A stretch of 64,000 nucleotides of DNA from Cyanobacteria bacterium REEB67. Lineage in GTDB: Bacteria > Cyanobacteriota > Vampirovibrionia > Obscuribacterales > Obscuribacteraceae. Under the pieces are notes generated by a model. The model worked only from the letters and a program-made list of their open reading frames with translations. It had not been told where the DNA came from and did not search any database. The stretch covers positions 1-64,000 of the forward strand of contig JAGXAB010000014.1 of NCBI GenBank assembly GCA_018971775.1, given 5' to 3'. This document shows, piece by piece, positions 1 through 9,397 of the stretch. Every line of letters starts with the position of its first letter. The first letter of the stretch is position 1. The position numbers and the translations under genes were made by a program.

Positions 1-1590
1 AGAATGTCCGGCTTGCACAATAGGTATTTTGCCCTCCACCCAGTAAGGCGTCGGTAGGGCGTCGTGCGAATGGGCGCCGATGATGCCCGAAACTTTAACG
101 TTGTTTTTGATCAATCCCTGGGCCAGCTTAATGTCCTCGCCGAGGCCGAGGTGGGAGTGGATCTGGAAAACTGTCGCCCCTTCCGCCTTCATTTTTTCTA
201 TGGCGGCCATCGCTGTGGGGAGAGGATCTTGCCATTTGATCTGGCCAAGGGCGCCTTCATCGGTGGTCAGTCCGACTGTGCCCATTTTTGTCTTACCCCA
301 GGGCGTGTCGATATCGCGTAAGGCGTAAGGCTTGAGAATACGGCTGTATTGCGGATAGGCCGAGACGTCGAGGTTGGCGCTGATCAGCGACACTTCAGGG
401 TGATCTTGCAAAATCGGCTCCATCATGGCCGGATAGCGCGGCACATCGGCGCGGCCGCCGGGCGCGTCATAAGGATGGTTGCCCGGGACGATTTCTTTGG
501 CGCCCATTTCGATCAAGGCGCGATTTTCTACTTCACCGCCCCTGGTGTAGGCAAAATTGACCCGACCCGATTCGATGTCGCCCGGTATGACGAAACGCGC
601 CGGTACACCGCGCATTTCAGAAAGATGCATCTGTGCGTCCAGAAGAGTTTTCAGGCGCGGTAACTGTTCTGTGTTGCTGTGGAAATCGTTGACGTGATAG
701 GTGTTGAGCTTGAAGACGTTTTTATCGGGAAAGAGAGAGGCTTTTGCTTTGCCAGCGATTTCTTGATGGCGGGCGACAAGGGTGCCGCCCAGTCCGAGTG
801 CACCGCCGATGGCGCCACCAAGGGCAATGTCACCAGCTACTTCTGTGCCGGTTGTGAACAGTCCTGATCTCGGATGAGCTTTTATCTCCTGCCAGTTTTC
901 GGCGAGTCGATGGGGGGTGCTCCAGATACCAGCGCCCGTGACGCCGCCAACCAGACCGCGGGCAACATTCGATTGTCCGCCCCAGAAAAGTGATTCTTTG
1001 GAGATCATTTTGCCGGCGTCAAAAGCGGTCGTTGCCGCCACGTCGCCGCCCAGGACATTGCGACCGACATTGGTCATGATCTTTTTTGCTACGGCGCTTT
1101 CGGCCGCACTGGCACCAATACCTGCCATAGCGTCGACGCTGCCCCAGAGCAGATCTTTGCTCGAGAGGGTGCGGTCTTTTTTGTCGAGCAAGAGATGCTC
1201 GGCGGCGTCCTTCACTCCATATTTCGTCACGGCGCCGGCGGCAAGCGCTAGCGGTATGGTCAGAGCGCGGACGTTATGGGTCATATAGGCGGCGCCCACC
1301 GAGAGGGCGACCGTGCCGACCACGCCGGCCGAGAGGCTAGAGACGAATTCGCTGCTGCCCTGCTTGACGCTTTTGGCATCGATATTGAGATGGTCTAAGC
1401 GGCCGATCAGCTTTTGCTCCTGCGGCGCGGCGGTCATCTTTGCCGCTGTTTGATTGAGCTGAGCGAGATTGTCGGTTGGATGACTGTGAGCGGCCAGGAA
1501 GAGGCCGTCATGCATTTTATTTTGTAAATCGCCGCCGACAGCTGCATTGCTGACGGTATCTGAGTTTGAGGATAGTTCCGTTGCTGACAA
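1..1590 (-). CDS. Metallophosphatase / 5'-nucleotidase family protein, 3' end beyond the window
   Basis: The reading frame runs off the left edge, so the C-terminus is missing. The first ~290 residues carry Gly/Ala-rich hydrophobic stretches and no known domain. From about residue 295 the metallophosphatase motifs appear in order: NDFH (~300), NHPYDAP (~375), HSHLG (~465) and GAHSHD (~508). This is the metal-binding set of the UshA/5'-nucleotidase branch, which hydrolyses nucleotides or other phosphoesters with two metal ions. The frame is open up to a stop near 1778. TTG at 1590 is chosen because AGGAAAAGG lies seven bases upstream; GTG codons further upstream have no ribosome site. No classical signal peptide is seen, so the cellular location is unclear. 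The substrate cannot be predicted. Confidence 0.8.
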   Translation of the reverse strand, partial: MSATELSSNSDTVSNAAVGGDLQNKMHDGLFLAAHSHPTDNLAQLNQTAAKMTAAPQEQKLIGRLDHLNIDAKSVKQGSSEFVSSLSAGVVGTVALSVGAAYMTHNVRALTIPLALAAGAVTKYGVKDAAEHLLLDKKDRTLSSKDLLWGSVDAMAGIGASAAESAVAKKIMTNVGRNVLGGDVAATTAFDAGKMISKESLFWGGQSNVARGLVGGVTGAGIWSTPHRLAENWQEIKAHPRSGLFTTGTEVAGDIALGGAIGGALGLGGTLVARHQEIAGKAKASLFPDKNVFKLNTYHVNDFHSNTEQLPRLKTLLDAQMHLSEMRGVPARFVIPGDIESGRVNFAYTRGGEVENRALIEMGAKEIVPGNHPYDAPGGRADVPRYPAMMEPILQDHPEVSLISANLDVSAYPQYSRILKPYALRDIDTPWGKTKMGTVGLTTDEGALGQIKWQDPLPTAMAAIEKMKAEGATVFQIHSHLGLGEDIKLAQGLIKNNVKVSGIIGAHSHDALPTPYWVEGKIPIVQAGHS

Positions 1591-1826
1591 GGTGCCGCCT
1601 TTTCCTGATATTTGGGTAGCGCCGCCGGGGGACGCGATATCTACCGTCCCCACACTAGTGTATGGATTTAATTTTGATAAGGTATAAAGGGACCTTTGCC
1701 TTCGTAAGTCCCCCACCGATACCTGCCAGAATTTATCTTTGGCTGAAAGGTAAAAGAAAGAACGAGCAAAATGACTGAGTTAACGAGCGTTCGAGCGCAA
1801 AAACGTTGTAGGAAGGGCGACGGCCG

Positions 1827-2150
1827 ATGACTGACGAAATGGCAAACCCAGATGATGCCCGGGGCTTGATCTTGATCGAAGGTCTGGCCAGGCAGTGTTT
1901 GCGGTGCGGTAAAAACCTCTGTATGCGTCAACAGGTCCTCAATTTGGCCCTTGGCGTCGACGACTATTTGCTCTGCCTCTTCTGTCTGTCTGAGGACAAT
2001 GGCAAAGGGCCGGCTGAGCTGCTGGCCTCGCTCGGGCCTTATGTACAGTCTAGGCAGTGCTTCTATAAAGAGTGGCGTAAATACGGTTCCGAGGCTGCCT
2101 GTCCCGATCCCCTGGGCTGCCTGCCGAAAAACTGTTTTTCCTTCACGTAA
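1827..2150 (+). CDS. Small cysteine-rich protein upstream of a TusA-like gene
   Basis: This 107-residue protein has a CLRCGKNLC cluster near residue 24, then LLCLFC near 48, and single cysteines near 78, 91, 97 and 102. Such paired CxxC-type clusters usually bind zinc or an Fe-S cluster; that is inferred from spacing only. GGAAGGG stands about ten bases before the ATG. The gene is followed after about 30 bp by a TusA-like gene on the same strand, suggesting co-transcription and a possible role in sulfur handling. I do not recognise the family. Confidence 0.65.
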   Translation: MTDEMANPDDARGLILIEGLARQCLRCGKNLCMRQQVLNLALGVDDYLLCLFCLSEDNGKGPAELLASLGPYVQSRQCFYKEWRKYGSEAACPDPLGCLPKNCFSFT

Positions 2151-2179
2151 AATCCGGCCATATTCGCTACCCTGTGTGC

Positions 2180-2410
2180 ATGCATCAACTGGATCTGCGC
2201 GGCGTGGCCTGCCCGATGAATTTTGTTAAGACCAAACTCAGGTTGGATAAACTTGAAGGTGGTGACCTGCTTGAAGTCCTGCTCGATAAGGGCGAACCTT
2301 TCGAGAGCGTCAGTGAGAGTGTGCAGGCCGATGGCCACGTCCTCGAAAAGGCTGAACTCGATCCCGGCCAAAGTTTTGCCACTTTATTGATACGTAAAAC
2401 GGCTGTTTGA
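2180..2410 (+). CDS. TusA/SirA-family sulfur-carrier protein
   Basis: This 76-residue protein begins MHQLDLRGVACPMNFVKTK, which carries the TusA-family signature: a beta strand followed by a CPM motif at the start of helix 1. In the family that cysteine (residue 11 here) holds a persulfide passed to tRNA thiolation or other sulfur-transfer partners. The length matches a stand-alone TusA domain. GTG at 2174 is an alternative start; the ATG at 2180 places the first strand at the usual distance. It sits just after a cysteine-rich gene that could be a partner. Which sulfur pathway it serves cannot be told. Confidence 0.8.
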   Translation: MHQLDLRGVACPMNFVKTKLRLDKLEGGDLLEVLLDKGEPFESVSESVQADGHVLEKAELDPGQSFATLLIRKTAV

Positions 2411-2474
2411 GCTGGTTGTTGAGACTGTTAGTTGCTAAAATCCGATTGACAGAAGAGAGGTCCTATATCTGGTT

Positions 2475-3215
2475 ATGTCGATTCTGAATAAAGCTTTACC
2501 AGCTCTTGTCACTTTAGCCTGTGCGCAAGTCTTTGCGCTTACTCTGGCGCTCAACGTCGCTGCGCCCTCCTCTGCCCAGGCTACCGCTACCCGGGCCCCT
2601 GCCCATCCGAGCGGCTTTGAAGCCCCTCCGCCTCGACCGACCGTAGCCGAATTGACCGAGCTAAAAGCCCAGGCCGACGCCGAACCTTCAGATGCCAAGC
2701 TGCGCTACGACTATGCCGAGGCCCTCAAGCGAGCGCTGCGTCCGAAGGAAGCGGCCCGCGAATATCTGGCCGCCACCGAACTGGACCCGACCTTCTATCA
2801 TGCCTATCACCAGTTGTCTGTCTGTACTTCCGATAAAGGTCCGCTCGATGAGGCCATTTCGCGCCTCAATCACCTTAAGGACGAAAGGTCCAAAGATCTG
2901 CTTCTGCGTGTAGCTCTGTCCGAGCTCTACGAAAAGCGCGCCGAGTATTATCTGGCCTCGAAAGTGCTGGTCGAAATCATCTATCTCAATGCCGTACCCG
3001 AAAAATATCTGCCAAAAATCAACAACCGCGTGCGTTATCTTCAGTCCAAGGTAAAAGACATGCAGGCGCTAGACAAAATGGCCGCCGGTGATGCCACCGA
3101 AGACGCAGGTCCGGCGCCACTTCCGGAGGCCAATCTCAGTCGTGATCTTTCCATTTCCAAAGTCAAAGAGCCAAGAGTCATGCAAGGATATGGCCATGCC
3201 ACCTTGCTTCCCTAG
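2475..3215 (+). CDS. TPR-repeat protein with N-terminal signal sequence
   Basis: This 246-residue protein starts with a hydrophobic export-type segment (about residues 5-33, ending in an Ala-rich SSAQA cleavage-like site). Residues ~50-190 are helical and contain TPR-like units, for example KLRYDYAEALKRALRPKEAA followed by YLAATELDPTFYHAYHQL. TPR domains bind peptides or proteins; the partner is unknown. It is probably periplasmic or membrane-attached. The 3' end overlaps the next TPR gene by 20 bp in another frame, so the two are likely co-expressed. A GAGAGG lies 12 bases before the ATG, which is rather far. Confidence 0.7.
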   Translation: MSILNKALPALVTLACAQVFALTLALNVAAPSSAQATATRAPAHPSGFEAPPPRPTVAELTELKAQADAEPSDAKLRYDYAEALKRALRPKEAAREYLAATELDPTFYHAYHQLSVCTSDKGPLDEAISRLNHLKDERSKDLLLRVALSELYEKRAEYYLASKVLVEIIYLNAVPEKYLPKINNRVRYLQSKVKDMQALDKMAAGDATEDAGPAPLPEANLSRDLSISKVKEPRVMQGYGHATLLP

Positions 3216-3912
3216 AGACGGCATTAGTTTTGCCGTCTTTTTGCTTGTCTCGCCCCTGCTTCTGAGCGCGTGCTCCGGTCGCGTCGAGACGGGCGACGCA
3301 CACCTGAGCAAAGTCCAGACCAGCTCCCAGTCCATGGTCAAAGATGGATTGGCTGGAACGAAACCGGCCCAGGAAAGCGCCAATAGCCCCAGCGGCAGTG
3401 CCACCGCCAATGCCGGTGAAGGCGATATGGCGACGATGGAAGCAGTTTCCAACGGTTGCTTGAAAGCCTGGCGCAAAGCCTGTGGCGGCGATAAAAAAGG
3501 GGCGCTTGCCATACTTGGCGATCTGGAAAAGCATTATCCCGGTGTTCTCACCGTGCAGATGATGACCGGGCAGGTCTACGAACATTTTGGCGACAATAAA
3601 GAGGCGGTCGAACACTATCGCAAAGCCGTGACCGGCAGTGAATTCAGTAGCTTCCATCTCTTCAAGCTGGCTGAAGCGATGCGCAAAAACGGCGACCATA
3701 AAGGTGCCGCCGCCAACTATCGCAAAGTGATCAAGATGGCGCCCGAATTTGGCGCGGCCAATCTCGGCCTGGCTAAATGTCTGCTCGCCGAGGACAAGCA
3801 GAGTGCCGAAGCGCGCACACTTCTTGGTCTGGCTGTGCAGGACAAGCAGGTCGCGGCGGAAGCGCAGCTTATGCTCGATCAAGTCGAGCCGGGGGCAAAA
3901 GCTGGCAACTGA
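3196..3912 (+). CDS. TPR-repeat lipoprotein
   Basis: This 238-residue protein begins with a lipoprotein signal peptide: a hydrophobic stretch followed by the lipobox LLSAC, so the mature protein is expected to be anchored by its N-terminal cysteine. After a Ser/Ala/Gly-rich linker, residues ~80-230 form TPR units (YPGVLTVQMMTGQVYEHFGD, then FKLAEAMRKNGDHKGAAANY). ATG 3196 is preferred to ATG 3190 because AAGGA then sits at usable spacing. The gene begins inside the end of the preceding TPR gene, so the pair likely forms an operon of envelope TPR proteins. The function is unknown. Confidence 0.75.
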   Translation: MPPCFPRDGISFAVFLLVSPLLLSACSGRVETGDAHLSKVQTSSQSMVKDGLAGTKPAQESANSPSGSATANAGEGDMATMEAVSNGCLKAWRKACGGDKKGALAILGDLEKHYPGVLTVQMMTGQVYEHFGDNKEAVEHYRKAVTGSEFSSFHLFKLAEAMRKNGDHKGAAANYRKVIKMAPEFGAANLGLAKCLLAEDKQSAEARTLLGLAVQDKQVAAEAQLMLDQVEPGAKAGN

Positions 3913-3946
3913 TGCTTGAAAGATTCGGCGCGCCAGTCAGATAGAA

Positions 3947-5887
3947 ATGCAAGAGACAAAGCCTCAAATACAAACTGAAGCGGTGACACCAGAGTCTGGT
4001 TTTAAGAGCTGGTTTTTCGCCGGCTCCAGGCCGGATGATAATGAGGTACATCATCAGGATGCCTGGTATCGCGTCATGTGTTTGACCGGTGTGGATTATT
4101 TCTCCACCCTTGGCTATCAGCCGGGCATCGCCTTCCTCGCCGCCGGCGTCCTCTCGCCGATTGCTACTTTAATCCTCGTCGTCGTCACCCTGGCCGGTGC
4201 CTTGCCGGTCTATTGCATCGTCGCTCGCGAAAGTCCAAACGGGCAGGGCAGCGTGGCTATGCTCGAGCGTATGTTGCCCGGCTGGCAGGGCAAGGTACTG
4301 GTGCTGCTTTTACTCGGCTTTGCCGCTACTGCTTTTATCATCACGATTACACTCTCGGCCGCCGACGCTACCGCTCATATCGTCGAAAATCCCATTCTGG
4401 CCGAAGCTTTGCGCGGGCAGCGCGTACCGGTCACTCTCGTCTTGCTCGCTTTGCTCGGGGGCCTTTTTCTCAAGGGCTTTCGCGAGGCGATCGGCCTTTC
4501 CTTTTTTATCGTCATCGTCTATCTGGCACTCTCGGCCGCCATACTCGTTGACGGCATGGTCCATCTGGCGCATCATCCCGAACTCTGGACAAGCTGGCAT
4601 ACGCAGATATTTCGCGAATATCAATCCTTGCCGACCATGTTTGGGGTGGGCATGTTGCTCTTTCCCAAGCTTGCCCTCGGCCTTTCCGGTTTTGAGACCG
4701 GAGTGGCCGTCATGCCTCTCGTTAAGGGATTTCCCACCGACACTGCCGCCCATCCCGAGGGGCGCATCAAAAATGCCCGTAAGCTCTTGATCTGTGCCGC
4801 TGCCATTATGAGCGTCTTTCTCGTTATTTCCAGTATCGTCACTACCTTGCTCATCCCGGCTTCTTATTTTCAGGAGGGCGGTCCGGCCAATGGCAGGGCT
4901 CTGGCTTATCTGGCCCATAGTAATATCGGTCCGGTCTTTGGCACCATATATGATGTCAGCACCATATTGATTCTGTGGTTCGCCGGAGCTTCGGCTATCG
5001 CCGGTCTGCTCAGTCTCGTGCCTAAATATTTGCCGCGTTATGGTATGGCCCCCTCCTGGTCGTCGGCGATCCGTCCGCTTGTCGTTTTCTTTACCTCGGT
5101 GGCATTCGGTGTGACGATCATGTTCAAAGCCGATGTCGACGCCCAGGCGGCGGCTTATGCCACGGGCGTGCTCGTCCTCATAACCTCGGCGGCGATCGCC
5201 GCTACTATAAGCGTCTGGAAAAAATCGACGGCCCTGCGTATTTTCTTCAGTCTGGTCAGTTTCGTCTTTGTATATACGGCCTTCGCCAATATGTCCGAAC
5301 GGCCGGAAGGTGTGCACATCGCCCTCTTTTTCATTACGGCCATTTTGATCGCTTCGGTGCTTTCGCGGGCGATCCGTTCGACCGAGCTGCGCGTCGATGC
5401 CGTCCACTTCGACGAAAAGGCGCAGGAATTTATCGACTATGCTCTCCATCATCACTGGGGGGAAATCCGCATCCTGCCGCATCGCAGCGGTATGTACGAC
5501 TTTCGTCAAAAAGTGGAGCGCTCGCGCCGTATCCACAGCATTCAGGAAGCGGAAGGTGACTTCATCATCCTGGAAGTTGCGCTCACCGATTCTTCCGAGT
5601 TTTCGCATGACCTGCTCGTTGTCCGCGGTGTCGAGCAAGACGGTTACAAGGTTTTACGCTGTTCATCGCCGGCGGTGCCAAATGCCATCGCCGCCATCCT
5701 GCTCAATTTGCGCGACCGCACCGGCCAGACTCCCCATGTCTATTTTGCCTGGACTGACGGCCATCCGATTGCCTATACGCTCAAATATATTTTCCTCGGC
5801 GAGGGCGAGACGGCTATGGTGACCCGAGAAATTTTGCGCTCGGAGGAGTTGAGCGAGCACCGCCGACCGATCGTTCATGTCGGCTGA
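3947..5887 (+). CDS. APC-superfamily permease with a C-terminal soluble domain
   Basis: This 646-residue protein has about twelve predicted membrane helices between residues ~45 and 480, then a soluble C-terminal part of about 160 residues. The opening segment [14 protein letters not shown] and the [17 protein letters not shown] loop match the APC (amino acid-polyamine-organocation) superfamily. The overall plan of a permease core plus C-terminal cytoplasmic domain resembles the KimA-type potassium transporters as well as uncharacterised amino-acid permeases. A kdp potassium system lies about 6 kb away, which makes potassium worth considering, but the substrate cannot be decided here. There is no clear ribosome site. 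A 442-aa open frame on the opposite strand (4310-5638) is a shadow. Confidence 0.85.
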   Translation: MQETKPQIQTEAVTPESGFKSWFFAGSRPDDNEVHHQDAWYRVMCLTGVDYFSTLGYQPGIAFLAAGVLSPIATLILVVVTLAGALPVYCIVARESPNGQGSVAMLERMLPGWQGKVLVLLLLGFAATAFIITITLSAADATAHIVENPILAEALRGQRVPVTLVLLALLGGLFLKGFREAIGLSFFIVIVYLALSAAILVDGMVHLAHHPELWTSWHTQIFREYQSLPTMFGVGMLLFPKLALGLSGFETGVAVMPLVKGFPTDTAAHPEGRIKNARKLLICAAAIMSVFLVISSIVTTLLIPASYFQEGGPANGRALAYLAHSNIGPVFGTIYDVSTILILWFAGASAIAGLLSLVPKYLPRYGMAPSWSSAIRPLVVFFTSVAFGVTIMFKADVDAQAAAYATGVLVLITSAAIAATISVWKKSTALRIFFSLVSFVFVYTAFANMSERPEGVHIALFFITAILIASVLSRAIRSTELRVDAVHFDEKAQEFIDYALHHHWGEIRILPHRSGMYDFRQKVERSRRIHSIQEAEGDFIILEVALTDSSEFSHDLLVVRGVEQDGYKVLRCSSPAVPNAIAAILLNLRDRTGQTPHVYFAWTDGHPIAYTLKYIFLGEGETAMVTREILRSEELSEHRRPIVHVG

Positions 5888-5982
5888 GCCGCAGGCGAAA
5901 ATTTGGTGCACGACCAGCAGAAACTACAAGAAGTGCAATAAGTAATGACTAAAATACTGAATGGAGATTCCGGGGTAAGGCG

Positions 5983-6495
5983 ATGAAGTGTAGATTGGAA
6001 CATTGCGAAGGGATTCTCAAAGACGGCATCTGCCAGCTTTGCGGTCTTGGCCCGGAAGGTAAGCAATCTCTTTATCCATATGGCGGCGGCGGCGGCGGCG
6101 AAAAGCAAGCCGCTCTCCCGGCTGACGATCAGTCGAGCACCGCTAAGCGACTGGCGGTGACAGCCTCGATGAAGCTGATCCTCGATGGTGAAACACCGGC
6201 TTGCAAAGCCGACTTGCTGACAGCGGCGGCAAAATTCGAATCAATGGTGCCGGACGATTTCGTCTCCTGGCGCCTGCAGGCCGACCTGCTTTTTACAGCG
6301 ATCAGACAGCTTGAAACAAGACAGATGGAACCTGATGAAACCGTGACTTTGATCGGTATCCCGCTCACCGAACATAATTTGCGCCATGCTTGTGAAAAGG
6401 CTCTGCGCAATTGCGCTCACTTTGCCCCCGCCTATGAAGACCGGGTGGCGCTCATCGACGAAGCTAATCGAGTCAGGCAGCGGACATGGTTTTAG
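5983..6495 (+). CDS. Kinase-less PknG-like protein: rubredoxin-type zinc ribbon plus PknG C-terminal domain
   Basis: This 170-residue protein has a four-cysteine ribbon at its N-terminus (C3, C8, C17, C20; spacing C-x4-C-x8-C-x2-CGLGPEG), the layout seen in the rubredoxin domain of PknG-type Ser/Thr kinases. After a Gly-rich linker (residues ~34-38), residues ~55-170 are helical, and the end EDRVALIDEANRVRQRTWF resembles the extreme C-terminus of PknG proteins. The kinase domain that normally lies between them is absent. In actinobacteria PknG works with the membrane protein GlnX and the binding protein GlnH in amino-acid sensing; here the next gene encodes a GlnX-like membrane protein. Its stop codon (TAG 6493) overlaps that gene's AGGAGG ribosome site. 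The relationship is inferred from motifs. Confidence 0.65.
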   Translation: MKCRLEHCEGILKDGICQLCGLGPEGKQSLYPYGGGGGGEKQAALPADDQSSTAKRLAVTASMKLILDGETPACKADLLTAAAKFESMVPDDFVSWRLQADLLFTAIRQLETRQMEPDETVTLIGIPLTEHNLRHACEKALRNCAHFAPAYEDRVALIDEANRVRQRTWF

Positions 6496-6508
6496 GAGGG
6501 TGGCGAAA

Positions 6509-8077
6509 GTGAATGCTTCCGATGATCAGGCCGCGACTAACGCCGCCGAAAAAAATGATCAGGTCTCTACTCCCGTACCCGCCCAGTCGGGGCAGGCGGC
6601 TGGTCCCGCCGCCGGGCCAAATCCCGAGCGTAAGAAGCTCAGTCCACTGCGCAGCCTTGTGCGTGCGGCCCTCAGAGATGTGACGCCGATTCGCCTCTGG
6701 CTGCTGTTCGGTCTGGCAACGCTTGGTTTTTTATGTTTTTGCATCGCTACCGTGGTCACCGTCAAGCAGCATATGCACGCCCTCGACACGGTCGGCTCCG
6801 ATGCTGCTCCATCTGTGATTTCGGCGCATCAGATCAAGATTGCCGTCGCCGCTATGGACGAAGCCCTCACCGATCAGCTGATGACAGCACCGGGACAGCG
6901 TGCTTACGGCGAGCTTGTCGACGACTTCGAAAAGAGTCGCCAAAATGTTTGTCGAGAACTGGTTGTTGCCGCTCAAAATATTACCTACGGCCATGTCGAA
7001 CAAGAGCCAATCGAAAACATTCAGATTGCCCTCGGCGCTTTTGAGATGCAGGCGCAGCGCGCTCGCGATCTGCATGAGGGTGGCAAGGACGTTGATGCTC
7101 TAGGCGCTTATCGCCAGGCCCTTGCGACGGTGGGTGATAAGATTTTGACCGCTGCCGACGATTTGAATAAAGCCAATTCCGATGTGCTCGAAGAAACCTA
7201 TGGCCGTGAAAAATCGGCTTCGGCTCTTTCTCGCGGTCTGGTTCTGGTACTGGGAATGGTGCTGATCGGACTTTTGCTCTACATCAATATTTTCATCAGT
7301 GTGCGCTTCAAGCGTCGGCTCAATATGCCTCTCATATTTACGATGCTTTTTCTGGCCATTTTCCTGCGCCATCTGACCAGCACTCTTGGTGAAAGCAGTC
7401 ATGGTCTGGTGGTCGCCAAAGAAGATGCTTACAACAGTGTACTTGCTCTGCTCGATGCCCGTGCCGCGGCCTATCTGGCTGACGCTACCCTCAGTCGCTG
7501 CTTGCTGGATGGCGAAGATGTCGGCAATCAAAAGAAATTTTTCCAGGCTAATCTGGACCGCATCGCCGTTTTGCCCGCTGGGCAAAGTGGGCAAACGGTA
7601 CTGGCCGCCGCCCTCAAGCAAGCCGAAAATGGTCAGAAAGTCAGCGTTTCCGGTTTCGGTGGTGCCCTGGCCGACGAGCTCGGTAACATTCGCTTTGAAG
7701 GCGAGCGCATGGCCGCTCTCGATTGTCTGACCACCTTCTTGAATTTTCGCGAGACGAGCAACCAAGAGCTCAATTTTATTCTCGCCGGGAAGCGGGACGA
7801 TGCTATCTCAATCGGCCTCGGCTATGACCCGCATGGTACCCACGAAGCGTTTAACCGTTTCGACGATGCCATGGTGCGTACTTTGCAAATTAATCAAGAA
7901 GCACTGTCGCGTTCGGTCAAGAACGCGCGTCATGCCCTCGATGGCCTGGTGGGCGGTTCCATCGCCTTTTGCGTTTTGATGGTCTTGAGCACTTATCTCG
8001 GCCTGCGGCCGCGCATCCAAGAATATCAAATCGAGAGCTATTTGCACCGCCGCGATTTGAAAAAAAACCAGGGCTGA
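6509..8077 (+). CDS. Four-helix membrane protein, GlnX-like sensor partner
   Basis: This 522-residue protein has a hydrophilic N-terminus, membrane helices at about 63-85, 243-264, 270-288 and ~485-505, and two large helical regions (~90-240 and ~290-480) that would lie outside the cytoplasm. This topology resembles GlnX, the partner of PknG in mycobacteria. There are no kinase, HAMP or GGDEF domains. The GTG start at 6509 has AGGAGG at 6494-6499; a longer frame starting at 6386 would overlap the previous gene without its own ribosome site. The tight spacing to the PknG-like gene suggests they act together. A family name could not be assigned from the sequence alone. Confidence 0.65.
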   Translation: MNASDDQAATNAAEKNDQVSTPVPAQSGQAAGPAAGPNPERKKLSPLRSLVRAALRDVTPIRLWLLFGLATLGFLCFCIATVVTVKQHMHALDTVGSDAAPSVISAHQIKIAVAAMDEALTDQLMTAPGQRAYGELVDDFEKSRQNVCRELVVAAQNITYGHVEQEPIENIQIALGAFEMQAQRARDLHEGGKDVDALGAYRQALATVGDKILTAADDLNKANSDVLEETYGREKSASALSRGLVLVLGMVLIGLLLYINIFISVRFKRRLNMPLIFTMLFLAIFLRHLTSTLGESSHGLVVAKEDAYNSVLALLDARAAAYLADATLSRCLLDGEDVGNQKKFFQANLDRIAVLPAGQSGQTVLAAALKQAENGQKVSVSGFGGALADELGNIRFEGERMAALDCLTTFLNFRETSNQELNFILAGKRDDAISIGLGYDPHGTHEAFNRFDDAMVRTLQINQEALSRSVKNARHALDGLVGGSIAFCVLMVLSTYLGLRPRIQEYQIESYLHRRDLKKNQG

Positions 8078-8079
8078 TC

Positions 8080-9243
8080 TTAAAAATAAGGTCTGGCGTT
8101 GTTATTGAAGGTCAGGGCGAGATGCTGCCTGCGGTTTGTCACCGCGGCAAGAATAGCTCCGGCGCTCAAACTGAGTGTTGCGCAGAGCAGCGCTGCAATC
8201 ATGCCGAAGATGCTCTGCCAGGCGACGCCGGCCCCGGTCATCAGCACCGTCTGTAGTGTCAGGCCGATCAGCAGCGGGCTGTGTACAAGCAGGGTCAACG
8301 CGATCAGTGGTTTGACGGCGCTGGTACGGGCGCATCTGGCCACGGCATAAGCGGGTAGTGCCAGGACTAGAGCCATGAAGCCCATGATTAGTGGCAGATC
8401 CCCAGCGACAATGTCCGTGTAATGGCTGACATATCCGGGTGGATGGTGAGTCGTGCAGGCTGTATAGATGCCGGCCAGAGTAATCAGTGCTACGGGCAAG
8501 CTGGCGAAGCCGATAGCCGCCACCGTGCGCTTGTGCCGGAAGCTCTCGGGCAGTGCCTGGCGTACGCCGCGTCCGAGGCGCATCAGACCGAGCCAGCTCA
8601 AGCAGCAGGCTGTCGCTATGACGACGCCAGCTGCTCCGTAAAAGTGGACGCTATACAGTAGAAGCGCCGCGACAAAAAGGCCACGCACGACGATTACGGT
8701 TCGGCTCGCTTTGACATTGGCAAAAGAGCGCAAGAGGCCGGCATAGCCGCAGACAGTGAGAAGCAGGCCAATCGCCGAGGCATGGGCGCTGGTGTGCATG
8801 TAGACGTCCAGGCTCGGCCCGCAAAACAAATCGTTGAAATGTCCACCGAGCAGATGTACCAGGAAGTATGGAAAGCTAGAGCCGACGGCGACGCTGACGA
8901 TGGCCAGGCGAATGGCCAGGGTGTGCCATTTTGTGGCGGGTATATCGTCGCAGTAGGCAGGCGCCGGACGATCGCTGTGTAAGTCCGGTTGGGGAAGATT
9001 TTGTCTGGTCGAAGCCTGCTCCGACCATTTTGGGCCAGTTGCCGGCTGGTAAGCCAGTGCGCTTTCATTGACTTTGTTCGCTCCGCTCTCGACCACCGCC
9101 CCTGTCGGGCTTCGGCCGCTCAGATCCTCTTCGGGCAGGCAAAATTGCCTGGCACCCTCTCTGGCGCTGTGGCGCTCCAGGGGCACGGCCGTACTCTCAA
9201 AAGCCGGCCTGCTATGTGTTTGCAAAGATTTCTCGTCGAGCAA
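8080..9243 (-). CDS. Multi-pass membrane protein of unknown function
   Basis: This 387-residue protein has a polar N-terminal region of about 105 residues followed by about eight hydrophobic helices. A conserved-looking loop reads HLLGGHFNDLFCGPSLDVYMH. I do not recognise a family. The start is weakly defined: the only in-frame candidate is TTG at 9243, where a purine-rich GGGTAGGGAAG abuts the start codon, and the frame is open for a further ~80 bp upstream without ATG or GTG. The gene converges with the GlnX-like gene (two bases apart) and diverges from the ATPase at 9398. Confidence 0.6.
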   Translation of the reverse strand: MLDEKSLQTHSRPAFESTAVPLERHSAREGARQFCLPEEDLSGRSPTGAVVESGANKVNESALAYQPATGPKWSEQASTRQNLPQPDLHSDRPAPAYCDDIPATKWHTLAIRLAIVSVAVGSSFPYFLVHLLGGHFNDLFCGPSLDVYMHTSAHASAIGLLLTVCGYAGLLRSFANVKASRTVIVVRGLFVAALLLYSVHFYGAAGVVIATACCLSWLGLMRLGRGVRQALPESFRHKRTVAAIGFASLPVALITLAGIYTACTTHHPPGYVSHYTDIVAGDLPLIMGFMALVLALPAYAVARCARTSAVKPLIALTLLVHSPLLIGLTLQTVLMTGAGVAWQSIFGMIAALLCATLSLSAGAILAAVTNRRQHLALTFNNNARPYF

Positions 9244-9397
9244 CTTCCCTACCCCGGGATTAGTGCGGTTGATTGACTGATAAATAAGGAGCTGTTCACT
9301 ATGTACCCGAATCGGGCAAAGCTATAGGTGAAATCTACAGTCGAAATCTGGACTGTTTCCACGGCGTGAGCGGCGAAAGTTGGCAGGGGGAGCACTG

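Noticed and set aside
4310-5638. 442-codon minus-strand frame opposite the APC permease
   Set aside because: The plus-strand protein has clear transporter features, and the opposite frame has highly charged, non-protein-like composition with no ribosome site.
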